6,310 nt of DNA, taken from an uncultured Oscillospiraceae bacterium. GTDB lineage: Bacteria; Bacillota; Clostridia; Oscillospirales; Oscillospiraceae. Where the stretch lies: NCBI GenBank assembly GCA_959022875.1, contig CAUFAM010000071.1, forward strand, positions 1 to 6,310. The letters run 5' to 3'. The stretch's first letter is position 1; every line of letters starts with the position of its first letter. The position numbers were made by a program, and so were the translations under genes. The notes beneath the pieces were generated by a model. It made no database searches. It was not told the DNA's origin and saw only the letters and a program-made list of their open reading frames with translations. Below are positions 1-6,310 of this stretch, piece by piece.

Positions 1-881
1 AGGACATCGACTGCCCCGCCGGCGACCTGGGCTGCGGCGGCCGTGAGATCGGCTACATGTATGGCCAGTACCGCCGTCTGGTGGGCGCTGCTGAGTTCGG
101 CGCTCTGTCCGGCAAGCCCGTTCCCACCGGCGGCTCCCTGATGCGTGCCGAGGCCACCGGCTACGGCGCTGTCTACTATCTGGTAGAGGCTCTGAAGCAC
201 GACGGCGAGGACATCAAGGGCAAGAAGATCGCCATCTCCGGCTACGGCAACGTGGGCTGGGGCATCATGAAGAAGGCCGCTGAGCTGGGCGCCAAGGTCA
301 CCTACTTCGCCGGCCCCGACGGCTACATCCACGATCCCGACGGCGTGGACACCGAGGAGAAGCTCAACTACATCCTGGAGATGCGTGCCAAGGATCCCGC
401 CCACTGCCAGTCCTACGCCGAGAAGTTTGGCTGCGAGTTCGTGCCTGGCCAGAAGTGCTGGGGCGTCAAGGACGTGGACGTGTACATGCCCGCCGCTACC
501 CAGAACGACGTCAACATGGAGTGGGCTGAGAAGATCGCTGCTTCCGGCGTGAAGTACTACATCGAGGTGGCCAACATGCCCACCACCAACGAGGCTCTGG
601 AGTTCCTGAAGAGCCAGAAGCACATTGTGGTCGCTCCCTCCAAGGCTGTCAATGCCGGCGGCGTGTCCGTGTCCGAGCTGGAGATGGCCCAGAACGCCGA
701 GCGTCTGTACTGGACCGCTGAGGAAGTCGACCAGAAGCTCCAGGGCATCATGAAGAACATCTATCACTCCTCTGTGGAGGTTGCCGAGCGCTATGGCCTG
801 GGCTATGACCTGGTTGCCGGCGCCAACATCGTGGGCTTCCAGAGAGTGGCCGACGCCATGATGGCTCAGGGTATTTTCTAA
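1..881 (+). CDS. gdhA: Glutamate dehydrogenase, C-terminal part (5' end outside window)
   Basis: Catalyses the reversible oxidative deamination of glutamate to 2-oxoglutarate and ammonia, in the cytoplasm, as a homohexamer in this family. The reading frame is open from base 3 (bases 1-2 finish a cut codon) to TAA at 879-881, giving 292 residues; from memory of the roughly 450-residue Clostridium symbiosum enzyme, about the first 157 are missing. The fragment opens with the active-site segment DIDCPAGD, whose last Asp (bases 24-26) matches the catalytic aspartate of the family. The NAD(P)-binding domain follows, with GYGNVGWG at fragment residues 80-87 and GPDGY at 104-108, then YYIEVANMPTTNEA and the substrate-side motif KAVNAGGVSVSE. 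The C-terminus GANIVGFQRVADAMMAQGIF is family-typical, so the 3' end is intact. Tyr81, Pro105 and Asp106 sit where the NAD-specific C. symbiosum enzyme has Phe, Pro and Asp, so NAD preference is inferred. Lysines are almost all AAG, suggesting strong expression. The first ATG inside the window (57) is internal, not the start. Confidence 0.97.
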   Translation, partial: DIDCPAGDLGCGGREIGYMYGQYRRLVGAAEFGALSGKPVPTGGSLMRAEATGYGAVYYLVEALKHDGEDIKGKKIAISGYGNVGWGIMKKAAELGAKVTYFAGPDGYIHDPDGVDTEEKLNYILEMRAKDPAHCQSYAEKFGCEFVPGQKCWGVKDVDVYMPAATQNDVNMEWAEKIAASGVKYYIEVANMPTTNEALEFLKSQKHIVVAPSKAVNAGGVSVSELEMAQNAERLYWTAEEVDQKLQGIMKNIYHSSVEVAERYGLGYDLVAGANIVGFQRVADAMMAQGIF

Positions 882-904
882 TTTTCCTTCTCTTCTGTAC
901 CAAT

Positions 905-948
905 AAAATAATACCGGGGAGCTCCGAAGAGCTCCCCGGTATTATTTT
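905..948. terminator. Bidirectional intrinsic terminator between convergent genes
   Basis: A perfect 20-bp inverted repeat (905-924 pairing with 929-948) encloses a four-base loop, CGAA on the plus strand and UUCG closed by a C-G pair on the minus strand. The stem is GC-rich near the loop and ends in an A/T-rich arm, so the RNA read from either strand ends in a U-rich run (UAUUAUUUU). It lies 23 bases after the gdhA stop and 6 bases after the stop of the minus-strand amidohydrolase, so it can serve both convergent genes. Pairing is seen directly; termination activity is inferred. Confidence 0.93.
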
Positions 949-954
949 GCACAT

Positions 955-2520
955 TCACAGCCAAATTCTGGTCCCATCTTTAAAGGTTGCCGCCACCTGG
1001 ATGTCCCGCAGATCTTCCTGAGGCACCTCCAGGGGGTTGTGGCTGAGCAGGACAAAGTCGGCCCGTTTGCCCGGCTCAATGGAACCAATTTGCTCCTCCC
1101 GGAAATACTGATACGCCGCCCCCATGGTAACGCCCCGCAGCCCTTCCAGAACCGGCACGCACTCCTCTTTGCCCAGAGGCACCCCCTGACGGGTCACGCG
1201 GTTGGCCGCACACCAAACGGTCTCCAGCATATCCGGCTGGATGACCGGGGCGTCCTGATGAAAGCTCACCGGGATTCCCCATTCCAAAGCGCTGTGCACC
1301 GGGCTGATCTTTGCCGCCCGGTCCCAGCCAAAGTTGCGGATATGGGCGTCTCCCCAGTGATATACATGGGCCACAAAGAAGGAGACCACCGCCCCCAGTT
1401 TTTTGACCCGCTCCAGCTGGTCGGTTCCCAGCAGCTGCCCATGGATGATCACTGGACGAAGCTGTGCTAAATCCGGGTGTTTTTCTTCCGCCCGCTCCAG
1501 GCAACGCAGGAATTGCTCGGCAGCGGCATCCCCGTTGCAGTGGCACAGCAGCTGGGTCTTATGTGCCCAGGCAAACTCCATGGCCTCCAGAACCTGCTCG
1601 TCGGACATGGTGCCATATCCCCGGTAGTCCCCCTCCCCCTGGTAGGGGGTTCTCATCCAGGCCGTCCGTCCTTGGGGAGAGCCGTCCAAAAAGATCTTCA
1701 CCCCGCCGATCTTCAAATGGGCCTGGGGCGGCAGGGCGCCAAACTCCTCCATCGCCTTTTCGTAGCAGTCGGGAGACGGGTACACCACCAGATCCAGCTT
1801 CAGCAGCTTTTGCTCCAGCAGCATACGGTAGAACGGAAACATCTGCTCCACCGCCATCCCGTCCTGCATGGTGGTAATTCCCTGGGCAGCATACTTCTCC
1901 TGGGCCTTTCCAAAGGCCTCCACAAGTGCGGTAAGGGGCGGAGAGGGAATCTGTTTCAGGCAGGTAATAAAGGCGTTCTCCTCCAGATACCCGGTGAGCT
2001 TCCCCTCTTTTACCTCAATTCTTCCCCCTTCGGGGGACGGAGTTTCGGGTGTCAGCCCCAGCTGTTCCAGAGCCATGGTATTCATCAGACCCATATGCCC
2101 CGATTTGTGGTGGATGACCAGCGGATATCCCGGCGCCATGGCATCCAACTGCTCCAGGGATGGATTCTTCCCCTGGGGCAGCAAGTTCTGGTCATAGTCC
2201 CGGGCCTGGATCCAGGTTCCCGGCGCAGGCTTGGTCTCCTGCAGGAAAGCTGCGATCCGCCGCTCCATCTCCTGGACGCTTTGCGCGCCATTCAAAGAGG
2301 CCTGGAGGCACGCATATGCCATCTGTGTGTAGTGGCTGTGAGGGTCCACAAAGCCGGGCATCAGCGTTCCCTGAAACCGGATTTCCTCCCAGTCGCCCCC
2401 CAGCTCTTTCAGCTCCTGGGCGCTGCCCACCCTTCGGATTACTCCGTCTTCCACCAATACGGCCTGTGCGTACAGAGGTTCGGCCATAGTCAGCACCTGG
2501 CCCAAATACAGCTGCTTCAT
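955..2520 (-). CDS. Amidohydrolase family 3 (YtcJ-like) metal-dependent hydrolase
   Basis: A predicted cytoplasmic metal-dependent hydrolase of the Amidohydro_3 group within the amidohydrolase superfamily. Relatives act on C-N bonds of amides and cyclic amides, but the substrate of this one cannot be read from sequence. With the chosen start it has 521 residues, normal for the group. Visible features in order are a small N-terminal beta domain with LVEDGVIRRVG (22-32), the first metal motif GFVDPHSHY (56-64, His61 and His63), GGVKIFLDG (272-280) with a lysine at 275, LLCHCNGDAA (324-333) with His327, VIIHGQLL (357-364) with His360, SFHQDAPV (419-426) with Asp423, and the closing IGSIEPGKRADFVLL (478-492). 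No signal peptide is evident. The start ATG at 2518-2520 (MKQLYLG) is preferred to an in-frame ATG six codons upstream because a GGAGG site lies 7 bases before it. It is 101 bases downstream of the MATE gene on the same strand, possibly in one transcript. Codon use is more mixed than in gdhA or rplA. Confidence 0.93.
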   Translation of the reverse strand: MKQLYLGQVLTMAEPLYAQAVLVEDGVIRRVGSAQELKELGGDWEEIRFQGTLMPGFVDPHSHYTQMAYACLQASLNGAQSVQEMERRIAAFLQETKPAPGTWIQARDYDQNLLPQGKNPSLEQLDAMAPGYPLVIHHKSGHMGLMNTMALEQLGLTPETPSPEGGRIEVKEGKLTGYLEENAFITCLKQIPSPPLTALVEAFGKAQEKYAAQGITTMQDGMAVEQMFPFYRMLLEQKLLKLDLVVYPSPDCYEKAMEEFGALPPQAHLKIGGVKIFLDGSPQGRTAWMRTPYQGEGDYRGYGTMSDEQVLEAMEFAWAHKTQLLCHCNGDAAAEQFLRCLERAEEKHPDLAQLRPVIIHGQLLGTDQLERVKKLGAVVSFFVAHVYHWGDAHIRNFGWDRAAKISPVHSALEWGIPVSFHQDAPVIQPDMLETVWCAANRVTRQGVPLGKEECVPVLEGLRGVTMGAAYQYFREEQIGSIEPGKRADFVLLSHNPLEVPQEDLRDIQVAATFKDGTRIWL

Positions 2521-2527
2521 GTGTATT

Positions 2528-2532
2528 CCTCC
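2528..2532 (-). promoter_or_regulatory. Ribosome binding site that fixes the amidohydrolase start
   Basis: On the minus strand GGAGG is followed by seven bases and then ATG at 2520. The site lies inside the codons of the longer alternative reading that begins at 2538 (MNGGIH...). That longer start has no comparable Shine-Dalgarno at proper spacing, so the shorter 521-residue protein is favoured. Confidence 0.8.
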
Positions 2533-2573
2533 ATTCAACCATCCTGGCGTTTAGTCTTTTCTAATTAGTTTGT

Positions 2574-2582
2574 TCTATACCA
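2574..2582 (-). promoter_or_regulatory. Candidate extended -10 promoter for the amidohydrolase
   Basis: The minus strand reads TGGTATAGA, an extended -10 form (TGn followed by TATAGA, four of six matches to TATAAT). No good -35 box is seen; TTCTAC 18 bases upstream of the hexamer is a poor match. It would start transcription near 2567 and leave a leader of about 47 bases. The gene could equally be expressed by read-through from the MATE gene, since no terminator is visible in 2521-2621. Confidence 0.35.
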
Positions 2583-2621
2583 TGTTCGAAGATAAGGTAG
2601 AATCCTCAGGGAGCACGAGCG

Positions 2622-3992
2622 TTATGGCTTCTCCATGGGCAGCAAAACTTTTCTCCGGAACATAAAGAGCGTCAGCGTCGTGCAGGAGGCCAGAATATCT
2701 GCCACCGGCTCGGCAATATAAATGCCCATGACATTATCCATGGCCCAGGGCAGAATCAGGGCCAGGGGAACCAGCAAAATGACCTTCCGCAGCAGCGCCA
2801 AAAACAGGCTGGTACGCGCCTGCCCCATGGCCATGAACGCAGACTGGCAGGCGGTCTGTGCACCAAAGGCCCAGATTCCTCCAAAGAAAATGGGCATGAC
2901 ACGTCCGGTCAGCTTCACCAGCTCCTCATTGTCGTTAAACACCATGGCCAGCTGCTCCGGGAACAGCAGCACAACCACAAAGGAACAAACTGTAACTGTC
3001 AAGGTTGTCTTGAGCAAAAGAGAAAAGGTTTTGCGCACCCGGGCGTAGTTTCCGGCCCCATAGTTATAGCTCATAATGGGCTGGACACCCTGGGTGATGC
3101 CCTGCATAGGCATGGTAATCATCTGCATAACGCTTTGCATGATGGTGTACGTACCCACATACAGGTCGCCTCCATAGGACTGAAGGCCGGAATTAAGCAC
3201 CACCGCCACCAGACTTTCTGTGGACTGCATGATAAAGGGGGCCACACCCAGGGCCGCAATCTTGCTAATCACACCAAAATCAGGGCGCAGGTTGGCCGGG
3301 CAGATCCGCAGCCCGGACCTGCGTGAACACAAAAAGCCCACGACCCAGCAGGCACTGACCGCCTGGGAGATCACCGTGGCAATGGCCGCGCCGCGTACGC
3401 CCATGTTAAAGACAAAGATAAACACCGGATCCAGCACGATGTTCAGCACCGCACCAATCAGCACCGAGCACATGGCCACCATGGCCTTTCCCTGGGCACT
3501 GGTAAAGGTGTTGAGTCCCAGGGCATACTGGACAAAAATGGTGCCCAACAGATAGATGGAAATATAGTCCACCGCATATCCAATGGTATCCTGAGAGGCC
3601 CCGAAGGCAATGAGCAGCGGCTCTTTAAAGGCAGAAAACACCGCCGTCAGCACCACAGAAGTCACCAGAAGCATGATAGCGGAATTGCCCAGAATTTTCT
3701 CCGCGCCTTTTCGGTCGCCTGCTCCCAAGCGGATTGACGCAAGGGGCGCGCCGCCCATACCGGCAAAGGCGGCAAAGGCAGAAACTAACATAATAATGGG
3801 GAAGGTAATCCCCAGGCCCGTCAGTGCCGTCCGTCCTACCTCGGGGATATGTCCGATGTAGATCCGGTCCACAATATTGTAGAGCATGTTGATAACCTGT
3901 GCAGCCACAGCGGGCATGGCCAGTTTCAGCATTAGGATACCAATGGGAGCGCTGGCCAGAGCTTCCTCACTGCTGCGATTGATACGCGCCAA
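2622..3992 (-). CDS. MATE-family multidrug/drug-sodium (or proton) antiporter, MepA-like
   Basis: An inner-membrane exporter of the MATE family, which couples efflux of cationic or aromatic compounds to Na+ or H+ entry; the substrate here is unknown. The 456 residues are the usual length and show about twelve hydrophobic segments in two six-helix halves. The first helix region contains QVINMLYNIVDRIYIGHI (32-49), as in MepA/DinF-type proteins. The first half contains LNIVLDPVFIF (183-193) followed by GVRGAAIATVISQ (198-210), and the second half contains QGVQPIMSYNYGAGN (301-315). Both regions are characteristic of the family. The start is TTG at 3990-3992, supported by an AGGAAGGA site six bases upstream; the first internal Met (residue 21) would cut into the first helix region. 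The gene has its own extended -10 promoter at 4032-4040. It ends with TAA at 2622-2624, with no clear terminator after it, so co-transcription with the downstream amidohydrolase is possible. The sequence is intact, with no frameshift. Confidence 0.95.
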   Translation of the reverse strand: MARINRSSEEALASAPIGILMLKLAMPAVAAQVINMLYNIVDRIYIGHIPEVGRTALTGLGITFPIIMLVSAFAAFAGMGGAPLASIRLGAGDRKGAEKILGNSAIMLLVTSVVLTAVFSAFKEPLLIAFGASQDTIGYAVDYISIYLLGTIFVQYALGLNTFTSAQGKAMVAMCSVLIGAVLNIVLDPVFIFVFNMGVRGAAIATVISQAVSACWVVGFLCSRRSGLRICPANLRPDFGVISKIAALGVAPFIMQSTESLVAVVLNSGLQSYGGDLYVGTYTIMQSVMQMITMPMQGITQGVQPIMSYNYGAGNYARVRKTFSLLLKTTLTVTVCSFVVVLLFPEQLAMVFNDNEELVKLTGRVMPIFFGGIWAFGAQTACQSAFMAMGQARTSLFLALLRKVILLVPLALILPWAMDNVMGIYIAEPVADILASCTTLTLFMFRRKVLLPMEKP

Positions 3993-3998
3993 CTTCGG

Positions 3999-4006
3999 TC
4001 CTTCCT
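3999..4006 (-). promoter_or_regulatory. Ribosome binding site supporting a TTG start for the MATE gene
   Basis: The minus strand carries AGGAAGGA ending six bases before the TTG at 3992. This spacing and purine-rich match explain use of a TTG start where no ATG is available at the right place. Confidence 0.75.
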
Positions 4007-4031
4007 CTCGTCTATTTTTGTGGTAAAGAGT

Positions 4032-4040
4032 AGTATATCA
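4032..4040 (-). promoter_or_regulatory. Extended -10 promoter for the MATE gene
   Basis: The minus strand reads TGATATACT: TGn directly before TATACT, which matches five of six positions of TATAAT. The 17-base-upstream -35 position (4055-4060) is only a run of T, so recognition would depend on the extended -10. Predicted transcription start is near 4025, giving a leader of about 32 bases before the TTG start at 3992. The T run belongs to the prfC terminator, so the two signals are packed together. Confidence 0.6.
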
Positions 4041-4053
4041 TAGTTTCCTCATG

Positions 4054-4089
4054 AAAAAAAGCGGAATTGTGTGAACACAATTCCGCTTT
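4054..4089 (-). terminator. Intrinsic terminator of prfC
   Basis: On the minus strand a perfect 14-bp stem (4076-4089 pairing with 4058-4071) closes a four-base loop (4072-4075, TTCA on that strand) and runs into seven consecutive T (4060 down to 4054). It begins four bases after the prfC stop codon. The stem core is GCGGAATTGTG. The opposite strand has no long U run after the hairpin, so it is mainly directional for prfC. Confidence 0.93.
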
Positions 4090-4092
4090 GCT

Positions 4093-5700
<1,608 letters not shown>

Positions 5701-5709
5701 AAGGGTCCA

Positions 5710-5716
5710 CTCCCTT
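5710..5716 (-). promoter_or_regulatory. Ribosome binding site supporting a TTG start for prfC
   Basis: The minus strand reads AAGGGAG followed by nine bases and TTG at 5700. Together with the in-frame stop upstream and the need to keep the P-loop, this makes TTG the only sensible start. Confidence 0.75.
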
Positions 5717-5741
5717 ACATAGATTCAGATATAAGCATATT

Positions 5742-5771
5742 ATTTTACCATAATAGCCGCCATTTCCGCAA
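5742..5771 (-). promoter_or_regulatory. Promoter of prfC
   Basis: On the minus strand TTGCGG (5766-5771, three of six matches to TTGACA) is separated by 18 bases from TAAAAT (5742-5747, five of six matches to TATAAT). TGG directly precedes the hexamer, giving an extended -10. Predicted start is near 5735 with a leader of about 35 bases. It lies just beyond the rplA terminator, consistent with separate transcription of prfC. Confidence 0.6.
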
Positions 5772-5781
5772 GTAAAACCGC

Positions 5782-5816
5782 AAAAAGAAAGACGGAAATC
5801 CGAAGATTTCCGTCTT
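5782..5816 (-). terminator. Intrinsic terminator of rplA
   Basis: On the minus strand a perfect 12-bp stem (5805-5816 pairing with 5789-5800) closes a UUCG tetraloop with a C-G closing pair, an extra-stable loop type. A T-rich run (TTTCTTTTTG on the minus strand) follows, ending near 5781. It starts 18 bases after the rplA stop codon. Confidence 0.9.
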
Positions 5817-5834
5817 GGAATATCAAGTAGCTGA

Positions 5835-6310
5835 TTAGGCCAGCTTGGCGCCGTTGACCTTGACGCCGGGGCCCATGGTGGCAGCCACGGTGCAGCTCTT
5901 GATGTACTGACCCTTGGCAGCAGCGGGCTTAGCCTTGATGATAGCGCCCATGATGGCGTTGAAGTTCTCGCTGAGCTTCTCAGCGCCGAAGGAGACCTTG
6001 CCGATGGGGCAGTGGATGATGTTGGTCTTGTCCAGACGGTACTCCACCTTACCGGCCTTGATCTCGTTGACAGCCTTGGTCACGTCCATGGTGACGGTGC
6101 CGGCCTTGGGGGAGGGCATCAGGCCCTTGGGGCCCAGAACCTTACCCAGACGGCCCACAACGCCCATCATGTCGGGAGTGGCCACGACCACGTCGAAGTC
6201 GAACCAGTTCTCCTTCTGAATCTTCTCTACCAGGTCCATCTCGCCCACATAGTCGGCGCCGGCGGCACGGGCCTCGTCAGCCTTGGCGGCCTTGGCGAAG
6301 ACCAGCACGC
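5835..6310 (-). CDS. rplA: 50S ribosomal protein L1, C-terminal part (5' end outside window)
   Basis: L1 binds 23S rRNA in the mobile L1 stalk, which helps release tRNA from the E site; in many bacteria it also represses its own mRNA. The visible 157 complete codons are about the C-terminal two thirds of the usual 230 or so residues. They cover part of the central domain II and the return into domain I. The L1 signature LGKVLGPKGLMPSPKAGTV lies at about fragment residues 54-72, followed by EIKAGKVEYRLDKTNIIHCPIGK (82-104) and the C-terminal SCTVAATMGPGVKVN. TAA is at 5835-5837. The GTG at 6306-6308 encodes an internal Val (VLVFAK follows an Arg in typical L1), not a start. Lysine codons are almost all AAG, as expected for a highly expressed gene. 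A terminator follows closely and the next gene is prfC rather than rplJ. The upstream partner is usually rplK, which would lie beyond the right edge. Confidence 0.97.
   Translation of the reverse strand, partial: VLVFAKAAKADEARAAGADYVGEMDLVEKIQKENWFDFDVVVATPDMMGVVGRLGKVLGPKGLMPSPKAGTVTMDVTKAVNEIKAGKVEYRLDKTNIIHCPIGKVSFGAEKLSENFNAIMGAIIKAKPAAAKGQYIKSCTVAATMGPGVKVNGAKLA

Noticed and set aside
57..59. ATG as the start of the glutamate dehydrogenase
   Set aside because: The frame is open to base 3 and the upstream residues contain the conserved catalytic-aspartate segment, so the gene extends beyond the left edge.
1477..2568. A 363-codon open frame on the plus strand opposite the amidohydrolase
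   Set aside because: It has the same codon register as the amidohydrolase and arises from the same lack of TTA, CTA and TCA codons; the translation resembles no protein family I know.
2561..2568. CTAATTAG palindrome near the predicted amidohydrolase transcription start, considered as an operator
   Set aside because: It is only 8 bases, A/T-rich, with no extension of symmetry or second copy, so chance is a sufficient explanation.
2595..2621. Possible terminator after the MATE gene
   Set aside because: Only a 3-bp self-complementary element around CTGAGG is visible, with no U run; it does not qualify as an intrinsic terminator.
5701..5834. Possible riboswitch or L10 leader between rplA and prfC
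   Set aside because: The space is filled by the rplA terminator, the prfC promoter and a leader of about 35 bases; no other structured element is seen.
6306..6308. GTG as a possible start of a short rplA
   Set aside because: The codon is an internal Val of the conserved VLVFAK segment; the gene simply continues past the window edge.

Overview
This is an ordinary chromosomal stretch of a moderately high-GC, low-leader-length Firmicute. The closest fit I can argue for is a gut Clostridia member of the Oscillospiraceae type (Flavonifractor-like). The reasons are the Clostridium symbiosum-type glutamate dehydrogenase, GC-rich codon use combined with Firmicute-style promoters and purine-rich Shine-Dalgarno sites, two TTG start codons with good ribosome binding sites, and a MepA-like MATE transporter. 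The genus-level placement is inference from memory of protein families, not a search result.

Layout from left to right. Bases 1-881 (+) carry the C-terminal two thirds of a glutamate dehydrogenase cut by the left edge. Bases 905-948 are a perfect 20-bp hairpin that can terminate transcription from both sides. Genes then run on the minus strand to the right edge: an amidohydrolase-3 family metal-dependent hydrolase (955-2520), a 12-helix MATE-family efflux protein (2622-3992), peptide chain release factor 3 (prfC, 4093-5700), and the C-terminal part of ribosomal protein L1 (rplA, 5835 to the right edge). No gene-free stretch exceeds about 135 bases, and each intergenic gap holds promoter and/or terminator signals.

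The minus-strand genes appear to form three transcription units. rplA ends at a UUCG-loop terminator (5782-5816). prfC seems to be monocistronic, with its own promoter (5742-5771) and terminator (4054-4089). The MATE gene has an extended -10 promoter (4032-4040) just after the prfC terminator. It may be co-transcribed with the amidohydrolase, because no terminator is visible between them, although a second weak promoter candidate lies in that gap.

Functionally the window joins amino-acid catabolism/ammonia metabolism (gdhA), translation (rplA, prfC) and a hydrolase plus exporter pair whose substrate cannot be read from sequence. gdhA and rplA use AAG for lysine almost exclusively and look like highly expressed genes; the hydrolase has more mixed codon use. 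I found no mobile element, CRISPR array, RNA gene or convincing undescribed system. The most notable points are that rplA is followed by a terminator and prfC rather than by rplJ-rplL, and that the MATE promoter is packed against the prfC terminator.
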